A stretch of 64,000 nucleotides of DNA from NCBI RefSeq assembly GCF_022539665.2, contig NC_081337.1, positions 2,456,679 through 2,520,678 of the forward strand, given 5' to 3'. Below the pieces are notes generated by a model. The model saw only the letters and a list, made by a program, of their open reading frames with translations, was not told the origin of the DNA and searched no databases. Source of the DNA: Daphnia carinata (Eukaryota > Arthropoda > Branchiopoda > Diplostraca > Daphniidae). The translations under genes and the position numbers were made by a program. Positions 10,575 to 21,686 of this stretch are shown one piece after another (the stretch's first letter is position 1; every line of letters begins with the position of its first letter).

Positions 10575-11678
10575 TTTCTTTCGCGTCATTCGGTAACTTG
10601 TCATCCTAATCAGTACAATTCACATTTAGATGCTGGATTATTTGTCAAATTCCGCACACAACTGTGAAATTCTATCAAACCAGTCGATGGTAAGGATAAA
10701 AGATACGGCAAATTATTAAGCATTAAAGCTGATCCAAAATTTTTAATGATTTTATTTGTAGTTAGGACGATGGCGAAACGACGCTGGATTAGGAATCCGG
10801 ATTTGGCCGTAGTATTTCCTGTTCGGATTAACATGGAGCTATAATAGGTATTTACATACATTTCAATAGTCAGCGACTCTAAAAACTGACGTATTATTTC
10901 TTGCAGAAGCAGGTGGAAGCGTTTAATTTCTTTCCAAGCGGATCCCTGTTTTTTGCTGCAGGACTTGTGATGTAAATCAGCGGTACACTTCGGCGCAATT
11001 TGGTCGAAATGAAAAGGTTAGTAACCATATTCTGCTTAGTCATATTGTTACGCGGTTTCATTTGATAGTAGACCTGATTAGGGAACTGTTTGAAAGTCAA
11101 TTTTTAAAGGTTGCTTTTTTATCCTAAAACCCCTCTGTTTTCCGTCGTTGTGCGCCAGAAAACGTTAAATGTTGTGGCGTGTTGGGATCTTTATCTATTG
11201 TATATTATCAAACCGCGTCCGAAGTTACCTTGAGGTTAGAGAATGCTTCGAGCACCTATGGACCAGCGTTATCTGATGGCCTAAGTAAATGTGTCCATTT
11301 GATGCAGCCGCAGCTTTCCACACCAAGTAAACGTTTCTATGCGAGGCCAAATTATGTTTGGCCGTTTATTTTTGCCACATCAATGAGTTAGGAAAATGAA
11401 TTAGAAACGAAAATGCGTTACCTGCGAGTTTGCTACCATAACGGTTTTTCACATATGCACAAGTGTAACTGAAGTCAACCTTCTTCAAACCAAGTCAGAA
11501 ATTCTATTTGAAGTTGAATTCCCAGTCTACAGTGTATTGGACTAACTTGTCAATCATGTTTATAGAATAATTTCCATAGCAAACGACACCAGCATTGTGA
11601 CCACAGCATTTCATTGGATGTTGTTACGTTCCGTGGCCTTAGGTTCACACATGCTGCAGTCAATATCGTTTTTGTTGA
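10575..11678. repeat. P' block (short form) and 3' flank of KA2
   Basis: Shortened P block that begins near the ctttcgcgtcattcgg stretch, so it lacks the first P exon-like segment, and runs to the KA2 3' flank at about 11450. It contains the ctttgcag-type acceptor before aagcaggtgg near 10905 and the hairpin GGCCAAA/TTTGGCC near 11346. A 70-codon plus-strand frame at 11179-11391 also occurs at 1725-1937 but is broken in the other copies. Confidence 0.6.
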
Positions 11679-14600
11679 TTAATTGCTAGCAAGGTCTAGT
11701 TTGTCAAATAGTTTCATGATTTCCTCCAAGTTATCTTTTTTGTAATTTTTGCGTAAGAGATCCTTCGCGTCGTCACCGTCGGATTTAATCTCAATTCCTA
11801 GTTCAATTAAATATTTGACCGCGTCGAATAGGTTTTCACTGGAATTATATCTACAAAGGAAATTGAGCGCGTTCCATCCGTTTTTGTCCTCTGCATGGAT
11901 ATCAATTCCAAGGTGGATCAACAGTTTGATGGCTTCAATTAAATTTGTGCTTGCATTTTCCTTGCAAAGAACATGGAGTGCGTTTGCTCCATCGTCGCGC
12001 CTCGCGTTTACGTCGATTCCGAGTTGGATTAACTTTTCGATTCCGTCAATTAAATTTGTGGATGATTTGTTTTCGCACAGGCAATGGAGTGCGTTTGCTC
12101 CGTTGTCATCCTTTGCGTTCACGTCGATTCCGAGTTGGATTAACTTTTCGATTCGGTCAATTAAATTTGTGGATGAATTGTTTGCGCAAAGGAAATGGAG
12201 TGCGTTTGCTCCGTCGTCGCGCCTAGCGTTTACGTCGATTCCGAGTTGGATTAACTTGTCAATTCCGTCAATTAAATTTGTGGATGAATTGTTACTACAC
12301 AGGAGATGGAGTGCGTTTGTTCCATCGTCGCGCCTTGCGTTCACGTCGATTCCGAGTTGGATTAACTTTTCGATTCCATCAATTAAATTTGAGGATGAAT
12401 TGTTACTACACAGGAAATGGAGTGCGTTTGCTCCGTTGTCGCGCCTTGCGTTCACGTCGATTCCGAGTTGGATTAACTTTTCGATTCCATCCATTAAATT
12501 TGAGGATGAATTGTTACTACACAGGAAATGGAGTGCGTTTGTTCCATCGTCGCGCCTTGCGTTCACGTCAATTCCGAGTTGGATTAACTTTTCGATTCCA
12601 TCCATTAAATTTGAGGATAAATTGTTACTACACAGGAAATGGAGTGCGTTTGCTCCGTTGTCGCGCCTTGCGTTCACGTCAATTCCGAGTTGGATTAACT
12701 TTTCGATTCCATCCATTAAATTTGAGGATAAATTGTTACTACACAGGAAATGGAGTGCGTTTGCTCCGTTGTCGCGCCTTGCGTTCACGTCAATTCCGAG
12801 TTGGATTAACTTTTCGATTCCATCCATTAAAGTTGAGGATGAATTCTTACTACACAGCATATGGAGTGCGTTTGCTCCGTTGTCGCGCCTTGCGTTCACG
12901 TCGATTCCGAGTTGGATTAGCTTTTCGATTCCATCCATTAAATTTGAGGATGAATTGTTACTACACAGGTAATGGAGTGCGTTTGCTCCGTTGTTGTTCT
13001 TTGCGTTTACGTCGATTCCGAGTTGGATTAACTTTTCGATTCCATCAATTAAAGTTGTGGATGAATTGTTCCTACACAAGATATGGAGTGCGTTTGCTCC
13101 GTTGTTGTTCTTTGCGTTTACGTCGATTCCGAGTTGGATTAACTTTTCGATTCCATCAATTAAATTTGAGGATGAATTGTTACTACACAGGAAATGGAGT
13201 GCGTTTGTTCCCTTGTCATCCTTTGCGTTCACGTCAATTCCGAGTTGGATTAACTTTTCGATTCCATCCATTAAATTTGAGGATGAATTGTTTTCGCACA
13301 GGAAATGGAGTGCGTTTGTTCTGTTGTCATCCTTTGCGTTCACGTCGATTCCGAGTTGAATTAACCTTTCGATCGCATCAATTAAATTTGTGGATTTATT
13401 CACTGCGCACAGGAAATGGAGTGCGTTGAATCCGTTTTTAACCTTTGCGTTCACGTCGATTCCGAGTTGAATTAACCTTTCGATCGCATCAATTAAATTT
13501 GTGGATTTATTCACTGCGCACAGGCAATGGAGTGCGTTTATTCCGTTGTCATCCTTTGCGTTTACGTCGATTCCGAGTTGGATTAACTTGTCGATGGCGT
13601 CTATTAACTTTAAGCTTGAGTTGTTTGCACACAAATGGTGGAGTACGTTAAGGCGGTTTTTATTTTCTGCATTAACATAATTTCCCCTTTTGGTAAAGAA
13701 ATCTATTGCATCAGTCAAATAAGGGCTTGAATTGTATGCACACAAATAATCAAGTGCGTATCTTCCTTTGTTGTCTCTTGTGTTCACATCTAGTCCTCCT
13801 TGAAGTAAACGCTCGATTGTGCCAATGAAATTAGTGTACGAAAGGTGTTCGCGGAGGAAATCGAATGCGGTAAGCCCGCCGCCACCCTTAGCGTTCATCT
13901 CGTTTCCGAATTGAATTAACGTTTCCATTGCGCCAAATAAATTTAAGGGTGAATTGGTTTTGCCGAGGAAATGGAGTGCGGTTAATCCGCCGATGATTTT
14001 TGCGTTCTCGTTTACTCCGAGTTGGATTAACTTTTCCGTTTCGCCAAATAAATTTGACGATGAATTACCTTTGCACAGGAAATGAATCGCATTCCTTTCG
14101 TTTTTGTCCTTTGCGTGGATATCAATTCCAAGGTTGATCAAAAGTTCGATGTTTTCAATTAAATTTGTGCTTGAATTCTTCTCACACATGTAATGGAGTG
14201 CGTTTCGTCCGATGTCGTCAACTGTATTTATATCTAATTCTTTATTAAGTAAACGGTTGATTGCGTCAATTAAATTTGATGATGAATTGTAAGCACAGAG
14301 GAAATGGAGGGCGTTTGCTCCGAATTCACCGCTCTTTGCTTTCACATCAGTTCCTAGTTGGATTAACTTTTCGATAGGGTCTATTAAATTTGAACTTGAA
14401 TTGAATGCACACAAAGTGTGGAGTACGTTCATGCCGTTGTTGTCTTTTGCGTTTCCATCCATTCCGTTTTTGATTAAGAATTCAATTGCATCTGTTAAAT
14501 AAGGACTGGAATTGTATGTGCACAAAACGTGTAATGCGCTCAGTCCTTCGTTGCTCTTTGCGTTTGTGTCGATTCCGCGTTTTATCAACAACTCAATTTC

Positions 14601-15749
14601 TTTCATTAGGTTTGATTTTGAGTTGTTTGCACACACCCAATGTAAATCATTCCATCCAAGCTAAATAAACCAAAAATTACCATTAGAGCCCGTTAAATAA
14701 TTTTTACGATTTATCCACGTTGATAGCTTTTTCAATGTGCATAAAATTTTTACTTTCGTTTGAATGGATTGAAGTTCAGTAACGACATCCCGTGATGTGA
14801 TTCTCTCTGTAGGTTTAGTGGTCAACATTTTTGGTAACAAACTGCGTGCCCAATGCAAATTATGAATCTCTAGAATGAAAACATATCAAAGGATTTAACA
14901 TTAGTGAGTATATGTTTGCGAAAGTGACCGTCCGTAATTAGAAACTTACTCTCCATATTAATCGGTATATTCTGTTGGATGTTTATAATAATTTCATCGT
15001 TTGAACCGTAGAGATGTATTCCATTCAAGAGAATGTAACCGAAGACGAGGCCTTCTGCAAAGACATCGCTCTTGACTGTCCCACGTTTTTCGTCCAAAAC
15101 ATTGTTAGCCAGAATTTCGTACAACTCAGGCGCAAACCAAGATCGAGTTCCTTTGATTCCACTCATTGTGTATGTTCCTCGTTCATTCACGGGTCGGCAC
15201 AATCCAAAATCACCCCACTTCATCGTTGCCTGCTCGCCTTGGTCAGTCATTTTCACAGAAATCAGAATGTTGTCCGGTTTAATATCTCGGTGAATCAAAT
15301 CCCTCGAATGGATATAAGCAAGTCCTGAAGCTAAATGGAGGAACATTTCGATAGGGAGTGGTATAGGTCCTTTGTATTTCCTAGGATCGTCCGGTTTTAA
15401 GAACAGCTTATCCAATGATGTGTCGCAAAATTCCAAAACATAGTATCTGAAAGGTCAATAAATGTACAGATTCTGTTTCTCTTTCAAAATGACGTTTTAA
15501 AAAATCTTACTTGAAATTTTCATCGCTTTCGAAATGAAGGAATTTGATAACATTCGGGTGGGCCAATTGTTGAAGAATTTTCAGCTCGTTGTCAACTGGA
15601 TGAACTGTTTCACCAATCAGCTCAACCCGTTTTACTGCTACTTTTTGGCCGTCAAATGTACCACCAAACACTGAACCGTATGCACCTTTTCCTATAAAAT
15701 CCGTCTTTTCGTACTGTATTTTTCTGACGTTGTCATTTGGCGTTGTCAT
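11679..15749 (-). CDS. KA2: kinase with 26 C-terminal ankyrin-type repeats (longest intact copy)
   Basis: Exons 15749-15511, 15446-14950, 14869-14754 and 14660-11679 sum to 1278 codons with no internal stop. The kinase has GKGAYGSVFGG, VAVKRVEL, HRDIKPDNIL, WGDFGLCR and SGIKGTRSWFAPEL, so all catalytic residues are present. The start used by its paralogues (M-Q-Y or M-E-Y) reads ATA here, giving I-Q-Y. The nearest upstream in-frame ATG adds about ten residues (MTTPNDNVRK), and another at 15803 would add 18 more. Exon 4 encodes 26 repeats of 37 residues, ending NYKKDNLEEIMKLFDK. Repeats 1-10 and the last two match KA1 and KA4 one to one. The block between them is an expansion of near-identical units. 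Likely a soluble cytosolic protein. Confidence 0.88.
11990..13610 (-). repeat. Tandem 111-bp repeat array inside KA2
   Basis: About 15 consecutive 111-bp units encoding NALHFLCSNNSSSNLMDGI-type ankyrin repeats, many differing at only a few bases. The unit length is a multiple of three, so adding or removing units keeps the frame. Runs such as SNNLSSNLMDGIEKL occur in adjacent identical copies (near 12600-12830), which points to recent duplication or gene conversion. The units also leave long open frames on the opposite strand. Confidence 0.9.
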
Positions 15750-16709
15750 TTTAATGCGACAACATTTCAACTCACTGATTTCGTTGCACTTGAAAACTAG
15801 CAAAAGAGCGATGTAAGCAAGTAGCTAGGGGAGAATTTGATACTAGATAATCAAAATTGAAATCGCTGGTTATCGGTAAGATTATTTGTTGAGCATATCA
15901 TAAGTTAAAAGCCCTTGAAAACGACTGCATCCGTCTATCTGATTATCTGCTTGGCATATCTATGTAGTTACTTCAATGTTTTACGTTAAAATTTTGCCCG
16001 TTAATTTGCGTGCCAAAGAAAGCAAGTAACACGTTTTCAGAAGGGCATAAACTCCGCCGTTTCAACTGTAATTTTTAATTGATACAGGTTTCTCCATGAC
16101 AATATTGTTATCGCACATCGCGCTTTCACTTTGCACGTAGTGCCGTTCTGCGTCGGCTCATCCTATGGTATCCCTTTATCTAAAGAGCAATGTCGGCCTA
16201 TTGATATGCCATGTGTACGTTGTGGGACGTTGATACTGAATTGTTAACAACAGAAATAGAATTTTCAAATCATTTATACAGGTGGATTTCTAGTTCCCAC
16301 ATTTTTATGCCAATCGAATGAAATATTTTGGAAAAAGACCAGCCGTATAACAGCCTAACGGAAATTCCTTTTGTCTTCAGTAACACCCAAATTGCTGGCT
16401 TTGCACTTGGAATGTGGTATATTGAAAACAGAATTCAAGAAAAATGGATAACGGATGTAAACAAGTATCTACATATCTTCAGTATTTACTTAATGCAAAT
16501 TACGTCACGGCTACTGAATAACCTATTGCATTCTAGGGAATGTGATTCTCTCGGATTTAACCGGAATAATCAACTTTCGGCTGACGGACGCACTTGATGG
16601 GAAACATTTGAAGATATCCATAACTGTACAACAATGAAATGTGATGGCGTCAAGATACAGGTCGACAAATTATGACATTTTCTTCTTCATAAACTTTTGT
16701 TGTTCCCGA
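15750..16709. other. 5' flank of KA2 and spacer
   Basis: Homologous to the KA1 upstream region over most of its length (compare 9299-10309). An 89-codon plus-strand frame at 16328-16597 is not conserved in that homologue and is not called. No gene is seen; presumably promoter and 5' UTR of KA2 at the left end. Confidence 0.5.
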
Positions 16710-17130
16710 TTAGTTGTCAGATGAGTTTCATGGTACGCTGTACGTTAGCAGAGACCACCATTACTCCACCATACTCTTTTCCATGTCCTTCACAGCGCGC
16801 GCGAAACCACATTGAGGGAACATTCCATAGCATTGGCGATGGCAAAGATGATACCAATTGAACCGCCAATCTCAGGACCGAGTACTATAGACTTGTGTTG
16901 CAGGAAGGCAACGTCTAAGCTGTTGATTTCCAAAGGCAGTTTGAAAAATGACGTCTAATCTGGTAAAACTTACATTAAGTAAGTTCCAACTAAAAATTAT
17001 GTTAATAACTCGAGTATTTAATAATAAAGTGTCACTTAAGAATACTTGAAAGATCTTTGTAATATCTAGGACATACCGCCGCCAATTTCGCCGTTGGTTG
17101 AGGTGATGGGCATGGGCATGGCCGTCACCG
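16710..17130 (-). pseudogene. NKCC fragment spanning parts of two exons
   Basis: The left part matches NKCC exon 7 (44646-44883) with several indels. Beyond a stretch matching the following introns and the 19-nt exon, it reaches a match to NKCC exon 5 (about 45054-45110, the NGEIGGG-coding part). This is the longest of the three internal NKCC fragments. It keeps intron sequence, so it arose by DNA duplication and not by retroposition. Not translatable. Confidence 0.75.
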
Positions 17131-17134
17131 CCTT

Positions 17135-18268
17135 AAGTATTCTTCCTTTTCTTTCCCGTCATTCGGCCTATCGTAGTCTTAATCATTACATCACACATTT
17201 AGAGGTCGGAATATTTTTCAAATTCCGCCGGCAACTGTGAGATTCTACCAAACCAGTAGATGGTAAGGGTAAAAGATACGACGAAGTAGCATTAGAGCTG
17301 TTTGATCCAAAATTTGTAATGATTTTATTTGTAGCTAGGACGATGACGTAACGACTCTGGATTAGGAATCCGGATGTGACACCAGTATTTCCAGTTCGGA
17401 TTAACATGGCGCTATAATAGGTATTTACATACATTTCAATAATCAGCGACTCTAAAAACTGACGTATTATTTCTTGCAGAAGCAGGTGGAAGCGTTTAAT
17501 TTCTTTCCAAGCGGATCCCTGTTTTTTGCTGCAGGACTTGTGATGTAAATCAGCGGTACACTTCGGCGCGATTTGGTCGAAATGAAAAGGTTAGTAACCA
17601 TATTCTGCTTAGTCATATTATTATTCGGTTGCATTTGATAGTAGAGCTGATTAGGGGACTGTTTGACAGTCATTTTTTTTAAAGGTTGCTTTCTTATCCT
17701 AAAACCCCTGTGTTTTTACGTCGTTGTGCGCTTGAAAACGTAAATTTTTGTGGCGTGTTGAGTTTCCTTATCTATTTTGTAAATAACTAAACAGCGTTCG
17801 AAGCTAACCTTGAGGCTAGAGAATACTATCAGGCACGTCTAGATCAGCACCACCTGATGCCGCACGTAAATAATTTATGGGACCTATCGTGTCCCTTGGA
17901 TGCAGCCGGAGCTTTGCACACGAAGCAAGCGTTGCTTTGCGAGGCCAAATAATCTTTGGCCTTTTACTTTTGCCACATCAGTGAGTTACAAAAAAATGAA
18001 TTCGAAAATTTAATGCGTTGCCTGCGAATCAGTTTTATCACACACATAGACAGGAAGGTGTAACTGTAGTGAACTTTATTGAAACCAAGTCAGAAATGCT
18101 CATTTTCAAATCAAATTTCCAGTCAAGAGTGTACTTGATTATCTTGTTTACAAAGTTCAGATAGGAATTTCCATAGCAAACAATTGTGACGACACGCTTT
18201 CATTGGATGTTGTTACGTTTCTCAGGCCTTAGGTTCGCAGCTCCGGCAGTCAAAATCGTTTTTGTTGA
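17135..18268. repeat. P' block and 3' flank of KA3
   Basis: Short P block like 10575-11678, ending in the 3' flank type shared by KA3, KA6 and KA8 (with the CACACACA tract near 18045 and TTTCTCAGGCCTTAGG near 18220). The hairpin near 17943 has a changed loop (taatc) but intact arms. No gene. Confidence 0.55.
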
Positions 18269-21203
18269 TTAACCATTAACAGCGTATGTCTTTTCAAATA
18301 GTTTTATGATTTCCTCCAAGTTTTCTTTTTTGTAACTGTTGCGTAAGAGAATTTGCGCGTCATAACCGTTGGAATTAATCTCAATTCCTAGTTCAATTAA
18401 AACTTTGACCGCGTCGAATAGGTTTTCATTGGAATTATATTCGCACAGGAAGTGTAGCGCATTCCATCCGTTTTTGTCCGTTGCATGGATATCAATTCCA
18501 AGTTCGATCAACAGTTTGATGGCTTCAATTAAATGTTTGCTTGAATGTTTCGCACACAAGTAATGGAGAGCGGTTTGCCCGTCTTCGTTTGTTGCATTCA
18601 CAGCTATTCCTTTTTTAACTAAACGCTCGATTGCTCCGACTAAATTTGAAGATGAATTGTTTGCACATAGTGTATGGAGCACGTTATGCCCCTCTTCGTC
18701 TTTTGCGTTGACATGGATTCCCAAACTTATTATGTAATCGATTAGAGCAACTAAGTTTGGATTTACATTATTAATGCACAATGCATGAAGTATGTTGTGC
18801 CCCTCTTCGCCCTTAACATCCGCGGCGTAGTTGATTAAGGGGTGAATTACTTTGGCTATGTTTGGATTTGGGTTATTTGCGCACATAACATGTAAAATGT
18901 TCCATCCGTTATTGATCTTTGCATCCTTGGCAATATTGTGTTGCATTAAGCATAGGATAGCGTCAGTAAACTTTGGGCTTAAATTGTATGCGCATAAAGT
19001 ATGGAGTGCGTTAAAGCCGTCTTTGTCTATTGCATTCCTATCCATTCCGTTTTGGATTAAGAATGTGATTGCATCAGTTAAATATGGGCTTGAATTATGC
19101 GCGCACAAAACGTGTAATGCGCTCAGTCCTTTGTTGCTCTTTGCATTTGTGTCGATTCCGAGTTTTATCAACAACTTGATGGTTTCAACCAAGTATGGAC
19201 TGCAATTGTTTGCACACAGAGTGTGGAGTGCGTTCCATCCGTTCCTTCTCTTTGAATTGATATCGATTCCTTCTTCAACGAAAAAGGTGATCGCATCAAT
19301 TAAGTTCTGATTTGAATTGTTTGCACACAGAAAATGGAGGACGTTAAATCCATCCTTGTCCTTGGCGTTCTTGTCGATTCCGAGTTCAATTAAAACCTGG
19401 GTTGCGGCAACTAAATTTGAACTTGAATTTTTTGCACACAAGGCGTGTAGAGCGTTTAATCCGCTGTTGCTCTTTGCGTTGACGTTGATTCCGAGTTGGA
19501 TTAATTTTTTGATTGCGTCTATCAATATTGAGCTTGAATTGTTTGCACACAAAGTATGTAGTACGTTCCATCCGTCTTTGCTCCTTACATTAATACTGAT
19601 TCCATCTTGGATCAAAAGTTCGATTGCGTCAGTTGGGTTTGAACTTGATTGTGTTGCACACAAGGTGTGAAATATGCTTAATCCGTCATCTGTCGTTGCA
19701 TTTTTGTTGACTCCGACTTCAATTAAAAATCTAACCACGGTGAATAAATTTTTGTTGGAATTAAATCGACAGAGTAAATGGATCGCGTTCCATCCGTCCT
19801 TTTCCTTTGCATTCGCGTCGATGCCGAGTTTGATTAACAATCTGATTGTATCAATTAAATGCGGGCTTGAATTGTGTGCACACAAAACGTGGAGTGCGTT
19901 CCATTTGTTGTTGCTCGTTGCGTTCACGTCGATTCCTGTTTGAATTAACAACTCGATTTCTCCCATTAAGTTTGAGTTTGAATTGTTTGCACACACCCAA
20001 TGTAGAGCGTTCAACCCTTTTTCGTCCGTTGATGTTACATTGATACCGCGCTGAACAAAAGAATTGGTCGTTTCCCGAAAGTTTAACTTTGGATTCTTCT
20101 CCGCATATACCTGAATCATTTTTTTTCTTCGTCGGCTAGCTAAATAAAGAGAAAATTAGTGTGTTAAAGCGCGCTTAGTAATATTTACGATTAATGAACG
20201 TTGATAGCTTTTTTAATTAGCACAAGATTTTTACATTCGCTTCAATGGTTTGAAGTTTAGTAACGACATCTCCTGATGCGATCCTCTCATTAGGTTTAGT
20301 GGTCAACATTTGCGTTAACAAACTGCGTGCCCAATGCAAATTGTGAATCTCTATAATGAAACACATTAAAGGGTTTAACGTTTAGTCAGTATGTGTGTGT
20401 GTGAAATTGGCCGTCCGTAATTAGAAACTTACTCTCCATATTAATCGGTTTATTTTGTTTGATGTTCGTCATAAGTTCATCATCCGAACCGTAGAGATGT
20501 ATTCCATTCAAGAGAATGTAACCAAAGACGAGGCCTTCTGCGAAGACATCGCTATTAACTGTACCCCGTTGGCCGTCGCCGTTGCTTTCCATTAAGTCGT
20601 ACAATTCAGGAGCTAACCAAGATAGAGTTCCCTTGATTCCACTCATTGTGAATGTTCCTCGTTCATTCACGGGTCGGCATAATCCAAAATCACCCCACTT
20701 CATCGTTGCCTGTTGACCTTGGTCAGTTTTTTTGAGAGAAATCAGAATGTTTGCCGGTTTAATATCTCGATGAGTAAAATCCCGCGAATGGATATAGGCA
20801 AGGCCTGAAGCTAAATGGAGAAACATTTCGATAGGGAGTGGTATAGGTCCTTTATATTTCTTAGGATCGCCCGATTTAAAGAAAAGCTGATCCAATGATG
20901 CGTCGCAAAATTCCAAAGCAAAATATCTGAAAGATGAATAATTGTGCAGGTTCTGTTTCTCATTCGTAATGACATTTTGAAGTAATCTTACTTGAAGGTA
21001 TCATCGCTTTCGAAATGAAATAGTTTGACAACGTTCGCATGGTCTATCTGCTGGAGAGCTTTAAGCTCGTTGTCAAGAAAGTTGTCTGGTTCACCAACCA
21101 GCTCAATCCGTTTGATGGCTACCTTTTGATCGTTAAATGTACCACAAAACACTGAACCGGATGCACCTTTTCCTATAAAATCCTTCTTCCTGTCGTACTG
21201 CAT
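18269..21203 (-). pseudogene. KA3: kinase with 15 ankyrin-type repeats, frame broken between the two parts
   Basis: Exons 21203-20992, 20926-20433, 20350-20235 and 20139-18269. The kinase part is open, with GKGASGSVFCG, HRDIKPANIL, WGDFGLCR and SWLAPELYD. Exon 4 opens L-A-D-E-E-K-K and then hits TGA, because the run of A (eight, near 20121-20128) is one base short compared with the KA5 equivalent (GAAGCAAAATTG). Exon 4 is 1871 bp, one short of a multiple of three. Past the run the frame stays open for 616 residues, with 15 repeats and the end EEIIKLFEKTYAVNG. As written the gene makes a kinase of about 280 residues without ankyrins. A homopolymer sequencing error would restore it. It is very close in sequence to KA8. 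Confidence 0.8.
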
Positions 21204-21686
21204 TTTTCAGACGTTTCATTTGCGGCGGTATTTAATGCGGCAATATTTCAACTCACTCATTGGGTTGCACTTGAAGACTGGCAAAACAGCGATGTTTGCA
21301 AGTTGCTAGGGGCGAATTTGATACTAGATAATCAAAACTGAACTTGCTTTAAGGTTATCAGTTGAGTATATCATAAGTTGAAAGCCCTGGGAAACTACTG
21401 CATCCGCCTACCTGATTATCTGCTTAACATACCAGTGAAGCCAATTCAAAGCTTTACCTTGAAGTTTCGCGCAATCATTTTCATGTCTAAGAAAGCTATT
21501 TACATGTTTTCGGAACGAAATATTCTCCCTTGCTTCAACTGTAATCTTCAACTGATTCAAGTTTCTACATGACAACTTGTATCGTCGTGCGTCCTGGCTT
21601 CAATTTGCACGTAGTACCACTCAAGTGAGGAACGATTTTAGTAAATTTCATTTGTTTATTACGTTTTATTCAAACTGATGTACTTT
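21204..21686. other. 5' flank of KA3, abutting a truncated echinoid copy
   Basis: Matches the KA6 flank (40594-41080) up to AAACTGATGTACTT at about 21685, then switches abruptly to echinoid coding sequence. It holds the likely KA3 promoter reading left. Whether it also drives transcription to the right, into the echinoid fragment, is unknown. Confidence 0.6.

Noticed and set aside
11990-13610. CRISPR-like regular repeats
   Set aside because: The 111-bp units are contiguous coding repeats with no unique spacers, in a eukaryotic exon.
11749-13651. Long plus-strand open frames (up to 407 codons) opposite the KA2 ankyrin exon
   Set aside because: They are shadows of the 111-bp repeat: the period is a multiple of three, so an antisense frame without stops in one unit stays open across the array. 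The same occurs opposite KA1, KA3, KA4, KA7 and KA8.
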